DNA from: Phycisphaerae bacterium
GTDB lineage: Bacteria; Planctomycetota; Phycisphaerae; Tepidisphaerales; Tepidisphaeraceae
Assembly: GCA_030448225.1 (NCBI GenBank)
Contig: JAUJNJ010000027.1
Location: 1,611-64,271 of the forward strand
Length of the DNA: 62,661 nt
Direction of reading: 5' to 3'
The notes below the pieces were generated by a model. The model was not told where the DNA came from. It worked only from the letters and a program-made list of their open reading frames with translations, and made no database searches. The translations under genes were made by a program, and so were the position numbers. Below are positions 19,430 through 30,276 of the stretch, piece after piece. The number at the start of each line of letters is the position of its first letter. Position 1 is the stretch's first letter.

Positions 19430-20158
19430 CTAGGCGTCGGCAGGCGGTGCTGCGTGCTCCGGGTAGCCCATGTCGCGGTTGAAGGCGGCGAACTCCCGTT
19501 CCATCCAGTCGAGATCGTCCGGCGGCACGGCCTTGGTCTTGAGGTCGGCAAGCTTCTCGGGTTGATCGACGCGCGCGGAGGTTGCCAGCGCCGAGCGTCG
19601 CGCGGAACGTGGGGGAGCCGTGTGCGGGTGCGGCGAAGTCTTCCTTCCGCTTGGGCCAGGAGCATCCCCTCGTCGAACTGCAGCCCCATGGCGTCGCACG
19701 TGGCGCGGAGGGTTTGCTCCGGGTCGTCCTTCACGAGCGTCTCGTAGCGGATGACGGGCCAGCCGCGGTCGCGGAACAGGTCGTAGTCTTCCTTGAACTG
19801 TCGCAGCCGCGCGCGCAGCGGCGGCTCCTCGGCGGTGATGCCGTTGGAGCCGTAATGTTTGCCGAGCAGCGAGTTGAACACCGCCCGCACGTCGCGCACG
19901 ACGAGCAGCGGGTGGACGGCCCACCGGTCGTCCGCGTAGTGGGCCGCCAACTCGCTGTAGCGGAAACTGCTGATCGTGATCTTGCACCAGGCCTTGGGCG
20001 AGTGCACAGCGGGGATGACCGGCAGCACGTCGTTGCGCGCGTCGAAGACGCCGTCCATGTCGGCCCGCTGGAGGAAGCACCACGAGACGACGGTCGACCC
20101 GCTGCTCTGGAGGCCGGGCGCAGAGGTAAAGCGGCTGGGTGCGGATCGGCGGCGGCAT
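19430..20158 (-). CDS. sulfotransferase-like protein (frameshifted)
   Basis: Minus-strand protein of about 240 aa starting MPPPIRTQPLYLCARP. After two frame slips near 20,050-20,100 the main block reads RADMDGVFDARNDVLPVIPA, KAWCKITISSFRYSELAAHY, VHPLLVVRDVRAVFNSLLGKHYG (the PAPS 3'-phosphate-binding RDxRAVxxS motif), WPVIRYETLVKDDPEQTL and CDAMGLQFDEGML. One more slip near 19,640 leads to the tail LDWMEREFAAFNRDMGYPEH. The order matches the PAPS-dependent sulfotransferase fold, which transfers sulfate to hydroxyls or amines of glycans and small molecules. The acceptor is unknown. Confidence 0.7.
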   Translation of the reverse strand: MPPPIRTQPLYLCARPPEQRVDRRLVVLPPAGRHGRRLRRAQRRAAGHPRCALAQGLVQDHDQQFPLQRVGGPLRGRPVGRPPAARRARRAGGVQLAARQTLRLQRHHRRGAAAARAAATVQGRLRPVPRPRLARHPLRDAREGRPGANPPRHVRRHGAAVRRGDAPGPSGRKTSPHPHTAPPRSARRSALATSARVDQPEKLADLKTKAVPPDDLDWMEREFAAFNRDMGYPEHAAPPADA

Positions 20159-20266
20159 GGCAGACTTCCCTTCCGTGGTTCGCGCGGCGATTGAACCGCA
20201 AAACGGCGAAGGACGCAAAAGAGGGGAGGAAGGGTGGATCAGCAAGCGGGACAGCGATGGCTCAAA

Positions 20267-20490
20267 CAATGACCAGACCCGAATGACCAACAAATGACCA
20301 ATGACCGAATGACCAAGGATCGTGCGCGGCGTTGGCAGGGTGTAGCCGCCGATGGCATCGGCGTCTTCCCGAAGATGCCATCCGCGGGTTTACACAGCGG
20401 ACGACGGCGCACGCGGGACGCCTGCGACTATTCGTCATTAGGGCTTGGTCATTTGTTGGTCATTGGGGCTTGGTCATTGGGCATTTCCAG
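20267..20490. repeat. ATGACCAA-unit inverted repeat
   Basis: The left part (20267-20317) carries tandem units like AATGACCAACAAATGACCA. The right part (20441-20490) carries the complement, such as TTGGTCATTTGTTGGTCATT. About 120 bp separate them. The right part overlaps the 3' end of the neighbouring cytochrome gene. Confidence 0.8.
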
Positions 20491-21691
20491 GAGGCACCCA
20501 GCGCGCTCGTCGCGCAGGTACGCAATCAGGTCGGCCACTTCCGCTTCCTTCAGGCCGTTCAGCAACCCTTCGGGCATCATCGAGAGGTCGCTCTGCTTCA
20601 TGCGGTCGATCTCGAGCGCGGGGGACAATCGTGGTGCCGGTTTCGGAGACGACTTTCACCGAGTGTTCCGATTCGCCCGCGAGGCCGCTGAGGACGCGGC
20701 CGTCCTTCGTGCGGACGAGGGTCACCTGGAACTCCTTGGCGATGATCGCGCTGGGGGTCGACGATGTTGATCAGCATAGTCGAGGTTCGCGCGGTTGGAG
20801 CCGGTGAGGTCGGGGCCGACCTTGCCGCCCTGGCCGTACATCGTGTGGCACTGGGCGCAGATGCGGTCGAAGGTCGCGCGGCCGCGGGCGGCGTGGGGCG
20901 CTCTTGAGCTTTTCGTCCGTGAGAATCGATTTCCAGCGGGCGATCTCCTTCGTCTTCTCCTCGCTCGACTGGCGGGCGACGCCCCAACCCTTGGCGACGA
21001 AGGCGTCGACCTCCTTGTCGCCGAGGTCGCGCAGTTGCCGCACGGTGGCGGCGGTGAGGTCGCGGCGGGGGATCGCGCCGCCCTCGACGGCGGCGATCAG
21101 CGTCGTCGCGTACGCCTTCCGCCCGGCGAGCGTGGCGAGGGCGGCGTTGCGGGCGGGATGTCGAGCGAGGCGTAGGCGTCGAGGATCACCCTCGGCGTCC
21201 GCGGGTCGTCGTACGCGGCCAATCCTTGCAAGCGCTCGCGCGCGAAGGACGGGGTCGGCGACGAGCGTCTGGAGCGACGGGGCGAGCTTCGCGTCGTGCG
21301 CCGCGAGGAGCGATGACAGCGCTGTTCCCGCTCGGCGGCCGGGGCGGCGGGGTCGAGCAGCGTTCTGCGCATCGAGACGAACGCCGCCTCGTCGCCGAAC
21401 ACGGCCGCGAGCGTCATCGCGCCGGCCCGCACGTCGGCTGCTGGGGCTGTCGAGCAACTTCGCCCGCCCGGCCAGTTCGCCGGCGCCTTCACCTGCCGCC
21501 GGCCCTCCATGGGCGGCGTTCATCCCCTTGAGGATGTCGCCTGGAACTCGGGGGTCGGCGTTCTGCCCGAGCACGTCGACGAGCAGGGCGAGGTTGTCGT
21601 CCGACGACGCCGGCGCGTCGTCCGCGGCTGTCGATCGTCCGGCGGCGAGGGCGACGAACAGGACGAGCACGCACAGGAAGATCCGCATCAT
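20449..21691 (-). CDS. exported HEAT/cytochrome c protein, second PVC-type copy (frameshifted)
   Basis: About 410 aa. The signal peptide MMRIFLCVLVLFVALAAGRS is followed by a HEAT-like helical region (LLVDVLGQNADPRVPGDILKGM, KLAPSLQTLVADPVLRARAL, NAALATLAGRKAYATTLI). A C-terminal heme domain, recovered in another frame, reads ATFDRICAQCHTMYGQGGKV (CxxCH) then GPDLTGSNRANLDYMLINIV and VTLVRTKDGRVLSGL. It lacks the beta-propeller of the larger relative at 14758-18150. At least six frame corrections are needed. The last residues (EMPNDQAPMTNK and the TGA) are encoded by the intergenic repeat at 20441-20490, so the natural C-terminus was replaced or extended by the repeat. Confidence 0.75.
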
Positions 21692-21996
21692 CGTTTCGCC
21701 TCGACTGGTTGCCCGTTGACCGCCGTCACCGACGCCCCGAATAGCTGGCGGCGCGCCACGCCTCGCCGCGAGGATGCGCGTGCAGTCCACTCCGAAGAAG
21801 TTATCGAAAATCGCCTCGATTTTCGCCTGCGGCGAATCAGTTGCGAAACTTGCGGCGAGGTCGTTAGGCGAGGTGGAAACCTCTTGGTTGCTCGTCCCGC
21901 GTCTCGGCCGTGCGGAAAAGGGCGAGGGGGTCGGGACCGGCTAACCGGCGGCGGGTCAGGCCCCGGCGTCGCCGCGTCCGCGCGGGAGCGGAACGA
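21692..21996. other. intergenic region with a small hairpin
   Basis: About 300 bp. A 9-bp inverted repeat CGAAAATCG / CGATTTTCG (21805-21825, 3-base loop) lies downstream of the PTPS-like gene on its strand and could terminate it. Nothing else is recognised. Confidence 0.35.
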
Positions 21997-22812
21997 CTAC
22001 TCCGAGTACTCGCACCACGTCTTGGGCGTTTCCCACACCGTCACGCTCGCCAGGTTCGCGCCGGCGTCGCGGAATTGGGGCTTGAGCAGGCGGTAGATCG
22101 TCATCGCGATGTTCTCGACGCTCGGGATCAGCTCGCGGAACTCCGGGAGCTCGACGTTGAGGTTCTTGTGATCGAAGCGATCGATCACCGTGGTCGCGAC
22201 GATCCGCTCGAACGCCGGGACGTCGACGAGCAGTCCACTGGCGTTGGGCAGGCCTGTGAGCGTGACCTGCACCTCGTAGTTGTGGCCGTGGCCGTGCGGG
22301 TTGTTGCACTTGCCGAACGTCTTGCGGTTCTCGTCGTCGCCGAGGGCTGGGTTGTGCAGGCGGTGCGTGGCGGAGAACTCGAACTTCTGGCTGAGGCGAA
22401 GCATCGGCACCTCGGAAAGGTGGGCGGACAACGCGAGGAACGGGCTGAGTTGCAGCGAGACCGACTCGAAGTTCTCGCGCCACAGTTCGTAGCACATGCT
22501 GTGCAGGTGACCCACGAGCGACGCGGGGGTTTCCCGGCCGCTGGCGATGCGGTCGACGATCTCGTTGAGGAGGCCGGGAACATGCGCCCCGTCCTCCTGA
22601 TAGCCACGGAAGAACTCGTCGACCTCCTTGATGTTGACAAGGTAGTTGCTCTTCGGGTTCAGCCCGCCGACGAGCGTGACGCGGGCGGTGAGGTAAAGGC
22701 CCAGCCCGTTCAGCGACGGGAACCCGCCGTAGCTGTTGGTCGGCTTCCGCGCAAGCTGGTCGTCGGCCGGCGCGTTGACGGCGAACCGAACTTCACGGGT
22801 GAGGCGGTGCAT
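21997..22812 (-). CDS. 6-pyruvoyl-tetrahydropterin synthase / QueD-like protein with two T-fold domains
   Basis: Protein of 271 aa. The C-terminal half is a standard PTPS/QueD domain: KFEFSATHRLHNPAL and GKCNNPHGHGHNYEVQVTL supply the zinc histidines, FERIVATTVIDRFDHKNLN the active-site helix and ENIAMTIYRLLKP the final helix. The N-terminal half (SLNGLGLYLTARVTLVGGLN, NYLVNIKEVDEFFRGY) follows the same strand-helix order but lacks the HxH and Cys residues, so it looks like a degenerate second T-fold domain. The family converts dihydroneopterin triphosphate to pterin or carboxy-tetrahydropterin in queuosine or pterin synthesis. No queuosine partner is nearby. Confidence 0.85.
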   Translation of the reverse strand: MHRLTREVRFAVNAPADDQLARKPTNSYGGFPSLNGLGLYLTARVTLVGGLNPKSNYLVNIKEVDEFFRGYQEDGAHVPGLLNEIVDRIASGRETPASLVGHLHSMCYELWRENFESVSLQLSPFLALSAHLSEVPMLRLSQKFEFSATHRLHNPALGDDENRKTFGKCNNPHGHGHNYEVQVTLTGLPNASGLLVDVPAFERIVATTVIDRFDHKNLNVELPEFRELIPSVENIAMTIYRLLKPQFRDAGANLASVTVWETPKTWCEYSE

Positions 22813-23483
22813 GTGGCGGCATTATAGCGCGGAATGCGTGCGTCGGGAGCAGAGGCGCGACTGATCTGCGGCATCCTTTGCAACTGCTTCCGTCACTCCC
22901 CATTTAGCCGGCTCGCGAGCCGCGTCCGGCGGCGCCGCGCGACCGTGGACCCGTCATTTGATGCGCCCGTCTCCTTTCACCTCCGACATTTCCACCTCGT
23001 CACTCCGGAGAGACCGGCACGATTTCCGCCTGCTGCGAATAACCATGCCCTCCACGCAAGCGGCGAAACTGCAGTCGCCCACCGCGCTATCCCCGTGAAC
23101 TTCCACCGATCGAGTGCGGGATCACCTTGTTGATAAACAACTTAGATGCCGTGCATGCCATCGGCGTCCGACGACGACAGAGTAAGCAGGCACAACCGAT
23201 GCGTGTGTCATCGAGGCGCGGTGCCCGTCGCGGTCACAGGCCGGTCGCCCTCGCAACGTTAAGCCTAGGGAGATTCTGGAGTTGGTGCGTCGTCGAAAGA
23301 ACGCCCGCGGCGACCTTTTCTCCGCCAAAAACGTAGTAATGACAGTCGATTTCGCGATAATAGATCTTCACGCTTATCGGGCCGGGCGTCATGCACATGG
23401 GCCCGGTCCGGCGGCCGGTCGCGGTTGGCCTTTTGGGGCTCCGCCACGATCGGTCCCGCTTGGTTGTCACAGGAGTGATTTGA
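22813..23483. other. upstream region of gyrB
   Basis: About 670 bp. It must contain the gyrB promoter, and AGGAGTGATTTGA directly before 23484 is the ribosome site. A short inverted repeat GTTG-ATAAA-CAAC lies near 23,130. No RNA gene or ORF is supported. Confidence 0.45.
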
Positions 23484-26103
<2,620 letters not shown>

Positions 26104-26146
26104 GCCGTCCCGCGAGGCGAGCGTGCGGGGCCAACGAGGTCGTGAC

Positions 26147-26392
26147 ATGAGTACGACGCAGATCGAGAAGCGCCTGGCCGCGCTCGAGGCGGAAGTCGAG
26201 CGCCTCAAACAGGCGCCGCGCGACGGTGGCGTGCCGTGGTGGAAGGCGAACTTCGGCGCGTTCGCGGGCGACCCGCATTTCCAGGAGGCGATGCGGCTCG
26301 GTCGCGCGTACCGGCAGTCGCTGCGGCCGAAGGCGGCGAAGCCGAAGCGGGCGGGGGGGACGGATGGTGCTGCTCGACACCGATCACGTTAG
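26147..26392 (+). CDS. probable antitoxin of a VapBC-type pair
   Basis: Small protein of 81 aa. The N-terminal coiled-coil-like helix MSTTQIEKRLAALEAEVERLKQ is followed by VPWWKANFGAFAGDPHFQEAMRLGRAYRQSLRP. It lacks an obvious AbrB or ribbon-helix-helix motif. Its 3' end overlaps the toxin start by 29 bp, the usual layout of antitoxin-first operons. Short proteins with this helix plus a WW-x-F-G-x-F-x-D-P-x-F-x-EA-x-x-L-GR block are typical partners of PIN toxins. In the cell it would bind and block the toxin and repress the operon. It lies 43 bp behind gyrB. Confidence 0.7.
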   Translation: MSTTQIEKRLAALEAEVERLKQAPRDGGVPWWKANFGAFAGDPHFQEAMRLGRAYRQSLRPKAAKPKRAGGTDGAARHRSR

Positions 26393-26788
26393 CCTCCTGC
26401 AGGCCGGGACCGGTGACGCCGCGGAGCGGCTGGCCGCACGCCTCGCAGACGCGCCGCCCGGTGAGGTCGCCACCACGATCATCACCTACGAGGAACAGAC
26501 GCGGGGGTGGCTCGCGTACCTAGCGAAGGCGAAGTCCGTCTCCGCGCAGGTCGAGGCGTACCGACGGCTCAAGCGACACTCCGATTTCTACCGGAACGTC
26601 ATCCTCGTCCCCTTCGACGAACAGGCCGCCACCGTCTTTCAGCGCCTCCAGCGCTCGCGAATCCGGATCGGCACGATGGACCTACGCATCGCCGCCATCG
26701 CATTGGCGCGCGACGAGTTGCTCCTGACCCGCAACCGAGCGGACTTCGAGAAAGTGCCCGGTTTTCGTTCGAGGACTGGACGCGGTAA
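26364..26788 (+). CDS. PIN-domain ribonuclease toxin (VapC-like)
   Basis: About 141 aa. PIN nucleases cleave tRNA or rRNA and arrest growth when the antitoxin is lost. The acidic residues of the active site appear in order: MVLLDTDHVSLL (first Asp), TTIITYEEQTRGWL (Glu), IGTMDLRIAAIALARDELLLTRNRADFEKVPG (third Asp in TMD, fourth in RAD). A one-base slip near 26,762 hides the usual end; in the shifted frame the protein ends SFEDWTR and stops at 26788. The translational overlap with the antitoxin supports a single operon. Confidence 0.85.
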
Positions 26789-26897
26789 CCCGGCCGGCTC
26801 GACGTCCCGTCGCATCTCCTGCTCGCCACCGTCCTATCGCACATCACCTTGTTCGTTTGGGTATTCGCGCTCCGCGCGCGGCATCGGCGCGATGGTC

Positions 26898-27845
26898 CTA
26901 CCACTCCTCCCGCTCCTGCGGCAGGCGGGCGGGGTCGGCGCGGGGGGCTTGGCGGGACGGTTGGCGGCCGCCGCTGGCGTCGCCGCCGCCCTTGAGGGGG
27001 CGGCCGTTGGTGAGGTCCATCCCGGCGAGTTGGTCCTTGTTGCGGGCGAGGAACTCCTTGATCGTCTTGATCCGCTCGTCGGGGTGGGGGTGGGACGACA
27101 TCACGCTCGGCGTGCCGCTGCCGCCGGCTTCGGCGAGCACCTTCATCACGCCGAGCATCCCCTCGGGGTTGTAGCCGGCCTGCACCATGTACTTCAGGCC
27201 GATGCTGTCGCTCTGGCGCTCGTCGTCGCGGCCGTGCTTGAGCTGGAACATCTGGTTGGCCATCTGCGCGCCCATCACGCCGGCGTTGCTCTCGCTGCCG
27301 ACGCCGACGGCGGTCGCCAGCATCTGCCCGAGCTTCCCCTTGGCCATCTGCCGGGCCGAGTGCTCGGCGATCACGTGCCCGATCTCGTGCCCGAGCACGC
27401 CGGCGAGCTGCGCCTCGTTGTCCAGGCGGTCGTAGAGCGCGCGCGTGATGCTGACCTGCCCGCCGGGCAGGGCGAACGCGTTGACCGTCTTGCGGTCGTC
27501 GACGAGGTAGAAGTTGAAGTTGTCGGCGAACGGGCTCTTGGCAGCGTTGCTGTTGGCGATGAGCCGGCGGCCGACCTCGGCGACGAACGCGGCGTCGGGG
27601 TTGCTGCGCGGGTCGAGCGCGCCGCCCATCTGCGGGATCATCTGCTTCGCCGCCTGCAGGCCCAGCGCCTTCTGCTGGTCGGCGTTCATGTCGATGCGGT
27701 AGGTCTCCCCGGTCTCCGGGTTGGTGACCTTCTCCTTCATGAAGTAGCCGGCGAGTCCGACCACCGCGATGACGATGCCGATCAACAGGCGTGCGCCGCC
27801 GCCGCCGCCGCCCCCGCCGTAACCCCTGCGACCAAATATGGGCAT
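26898..27845 (-). CDS. M48-family zinc metalloprotease
   Basis: Membrane-anchored protease of 315 aa. A glycine run (GRRGYGGGGGGGG) precedes one transmembrane helix (ARLLIGIVIAVVGLAGYFM). The catalytic domain has ALPGGQVSITRALYDRL, the zinc motif GVLGHEIGHVIAEHSA (HExxH) and a downstream Glu ligand in DDERQSDSIGLKYMVQAGY. SSHPHPDERI is the usual M48 end block, and the tail is Gly/Arg-rich. The start is supported by GAAAGGAGTC upstream. Such proteins degrade misfolded envelope proteins. The gene is intact. The stretch 27,846-28,255 next to it holds no further gene. Confidence 0.9.
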   Translation of the reverse strand: MPIFGRRGYGGGGGGGGARLLIGIVIAVVGLAGYFMKEKVTNPETGETYRIDMNADQQKALGLQAAKQMIPQMGGALDPRSNPDAAFVAEVGRRLIANSNAAKSPFADNFNFYLVDDRKTVNAFALPGGQVSITRALYDRLDNEAQLAGVLGHEIGHVIAEHSARQMAKGKLGQMLATAVGVGSESNAGVMGAQMANQMFQLKHGRDDERQSDSIGLKYMVQAGYNPEGMLGVMKVLAEAGGSGTPSVMSSHPHPDERIKTIKEFLARNKDQLAGMDLTNGRPLKGGGDASGGRQPSRQAPRADPARLPQEREEW

Positions 27846-28255
27846 GTTGAAGACTCCTTTCGTGAGACTTCTAACGCGCGAACGAGTGGGGTGGAACGTG
27901 GAAAGGGAGAGGGTGGTGGCGCGGGAACGGGGGCACGAGAGGTCGGGGACAGCGGGTGGTTAGCGCGCGGTAGATGGTAAGGAATCGTCGCGAAGACGCG
28001 GAGCGACTACCGGCGGCCGAGCGGGCTCACGTTTCGTCACGTGGGACGTGGGGGAGTGGTGTGATTGCATGTGGCGCGACCATGCTCGTCGGCGCCGCTG
28101 TTAGGTCGGAGGAAGTGCGATCGCACGCGCTGGGCCACCGGTAGTCGCTTCGCGTCTTCGCGACGCCCGCGGTCGAGCACTGGGGAAACGGAGAAGTCCC
28201 GAATTGGGAGGAACCGTGGGAGCGCGCCCGCGGTGTTCGCTGACGCTCCGCGCTG

Positions 28256-29002
28256 CTACGTCGGCCCCTTGCCCGCGCGCGACATCTCCTTCGCGACCTG
28301 CGACAGTTTCTGGTGCGCCAACTCGCTCGCGTAGTCGACGCGGATCGCCTTGCGGTACCCCTCGATCTTCAGCACCGGGTCGGCCTGCGCATCCGCGGCG
28401 GCGACGAACGGGACGTGGAGGCGCTCCCACAGGGCCATCGTCTCGGCGTACGTCTTCACGTCGCCGCGCCGGCTGCCGTGGGGCAACTCGCGCTCGTGGA
28501 GGACGAGGCTGTGGTGCGGGATCAGCTCCAGCAGTTCCTCGATCGTGCGGTCGATTGGGTCGGGCAGGGCGGCGTCGTCCGTCGGCACGATCACGACCGC
28601 GCGCCGGCCGTTAATCGGGAAGACCGCGCCGAGGTACGACTCGACGTACAGCCCGTGCTCGGTCTGGAGTCGGCGGACCTGGCGGGCCGGCTCGATCGAG
28701 CCCCATCCGGCGACGAGCAGTTGGCCGTGCGGGAAGTTCTCGGCGACCCGGCGGCCGTCGACGTGGTCGTCGGGGCCGCGGGCGATCAGGTCGAGGACGA
28801 CCTCCCCCTCGCCGCACCGCTGGCGGCGCTGTCGGCGGGCCTCCTGCAGCGGCATGTAGAGGCGCGACAGCGCGTCGAAGTCGCGCCTGGCCCACGCCTC
28901 CCGCTCGGCCGCGGCGAGCGTCGCCTCGGCCTCGAGGTACCGCGTCTGCATCAGCAGCGCCTGTCCGGCCTCACATTGTTCCTGCAGCGCCTCGGGAGTC
29001 AT
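28256..29002 (-). CDS. conserved hypothetical protein with TPR-like N-terminus
   Basis: Protein of 248 aa. Residues 1-55 (LQEQCEAGQALLMQTRYLEAEATLAAAEREAWARRDFDALSRLYMPLQEARRQRR) look like one or two tetratricopeptide helices. The rest is a globular domain with VVLDLIARG, HGQLLVAGWGSIEPARQVRRL, AVVIVPTDDAALP and FVAAADAQADPVLKIEGYRKAIRVDYASELAHQKLSQVA. No catalytic signature is recognised. It sits in a run of minus-strand genes with a neighbour of unknown function about 190 bp upstream; operon membership is not clear. Confidence 0.65.
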   Translation of the reverse strand: MTPEALQEQCEAGQALLMQTRYLEAEATLAAAEREAWARRDFDALSRLYMPLQEARRQRRQRCGEGEVVLDLIARGPDDHVDGRRVAENFPHGQLLVAGWGSIEPARQVRRLQTEHGLYVESYLGAVFPINGRRAVVIVPTDDAALPDPIDRTIEELLELIPHHSLVLHERELPHGSRRGDVKTYAETMALWERLHVPFVAAADAQADPVLKIEGYRKAIRVDYASELAHQKLSQVAKEMSRAGKGPT

Positions 29003-29043
29003 GCGCGCGATTGTAGGGAGCGAGTGCGCGAGGCGGAAGAGTG

Positions 29044-29131
29044 CGGAGTGGGGAGTTGAGGAGTGGGGAGTTGACGAGTGGAGGGTGGGGAGTGGTAGAG
29101 TGGAGGGTGGTGGGGTGGTGGAGTAGGAAGG
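29044..29131. repeat. GGAGTGG/GGTGG low-complexity repeat
   Basis: G-rich tandem units such as GGGGAGTTGAGGAGTGG followed by GGAGGGTGGTGGGGTGGTGG. It is the same family as the nested copies in 30,090-30,165 and 33,361-33,475. Strand asymmetry (G on one strand) is strong. Confidence 0.7.
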
Positions 29132-29194
29132 GGGCGGGTGGCGGAGAGACCGCGCGCTTCCGCTTTCTCCTGACTACTGGCTCCTGACTACTCC

Positions 29195-29791
29195 TCACCT
29201 GATCACGTCGCGCATCGCTCCCAGCGCCAGCTTCCACTGGGCGCTCGTCTCGGTCGTCTCGTAGGTGAGGATGTCGCTGAGCGTGACGTAGTCGCGGCCC
29301 TCGAGGGCGGCGCGGATCTGGCGGAGCTGGTCGGTGAAGTCGGCCAGCACGTCGCGCAGGGTGCGGACGCCGACGGAGATCTTCCCCAAGTCGATGCGCA
29401 GGAGCTGGGCGGTCTTCAGGACCGATTCCTGCGCGTGCTGCCAGGTGCTGAAACAGCCGCTGAGCTTCTCCATCGCCTTCACGGTGCCGTTCTTCGCCAG
29501 CAGGCTGACGGCCTCGGTCTTGAGGCGGTCGGCCTCGTTGAGTTGCTCCTCGACCTCGGCCAGCACCTCCATCGCCATCTGCCGCGGCTCGGCGGTCTCG
29601 ATGAACAGCGTGTGGCCGTTGATCGGCGACTTGCGCACGGCGCTCATCTGGTCGATGTCCGGCTCCTGCCCGTCGATCAGCAGGTGCACGACGAGCCGGT
29701 TCTCCTTCTGTACGTGCGACAGGACCTGCCCCACGGTCTTCAGGCCCAGCGTCTCGGCTTCCAGCGTCTCGTGATCGATCGTGACCGACAT
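29195..29791 (-). CDS. conserved hypothetical protein
   Basis: About 198 aa. Of the two close ATGs, the one giving MSVTIDHETLEAETLG is favoured because AGGAG lies seven bases upstream of it. The N-terminal 70 residues form a small alpha/beta unit (LGLKTVGQVLSHVQKENRLVVHLLIDGQEP). The remainder is helical (MAMEVLAEVEEQLNEADRLKTEAVSLL, VLKTAQLLRIDLGKISVGVRTLRDVLADFTDQLRQIRAAL) and likely coiled coil. No known domain. It may be a planctomycete-specific protein. Confidence 0.6.
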   Translation of the reverse strand: MSVTIDHETLEAETLGLKTVGQVLSHVQKENRLVVHLLIDGQEPDIDQMSAVRKSPINGHTLFIETAEPRQMAMEVLAEVEEQLNEADRLKTEAVSLLAKNGTVKAMEKLSGCFSTWQHAQESVLKTAQLLRIDLGKISVGVRTLRDVLADFTDQLRQIRAALEGRDYVTLSDILTYETTETSAQWKLALGAMRDVIR

Positions 29792-30031
29792 CGGCATGCT
29801 CCTGGCGTCAAGGGTAATCATGCCTATCGGTGGCAACGCGGGTAAAACTTGAGGCCGAGGCCCGATAAAATCCGACGGGGCACGACAGGGAGGGCGGCCG
29901 GGCGCAGAAATGGATGCCGGAACGCCGCGTAACCCGCGGCATCAGCACGCTTCAGGTCACGGCTCAGCGATTTGCGGATAATGACCCGCGCGACCGCCTG
30001 CCGTGCGATTTCGGCACCGCAGGGTGCGACT

Positions 30032-30215
30032 CCCTCTCCCCCGTACTCGGGGTAGAGGGCAGGGGTGAGGGGCGGAACGAAAGAGTGCTTGAGTGGAGGG
30101 TGGTGGAGTGGTGGCGTAAAGGGCGACTCCACCACGCCACCACCCAGCTACTCCACCACCTTCTCCGCTCAGCCCCTTACCCTAACCCTCTCCCCCGAGT
30201 ACGGGGGAGAAAGGG
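30032..30215. repeat. nested inverted repeats: CCCTCTCCCC unit and TGGAGTGGTGG unit
   Basis: The outer arms (30032-30072 and 30170-30215) are inverted copies of the CCCTCTCCC-GTACT-CGGGGGAGAGGG family. Nested inside are a TGGAGTGGTGG arm (30091-30115) and its complement ACTCCACCACGCCACC (30125-30165). Together they form one large cruciform-capable block in front of the AAA ATPase gene. The region 29,837-30,276 has no other feature. Confidence 0.8.
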
Positions 30216-30276
30216 CCGGACGCACGTCACCACGAACGTATCCCGTCCCGATCAATCGTCCCGACGAGAACCACCC

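Noticed and set aside
22813..23483. Replication origin next to gyrB
   Set aside because: No dnaA, dnaN or recF nearby and no cluster of DnaA boxes.
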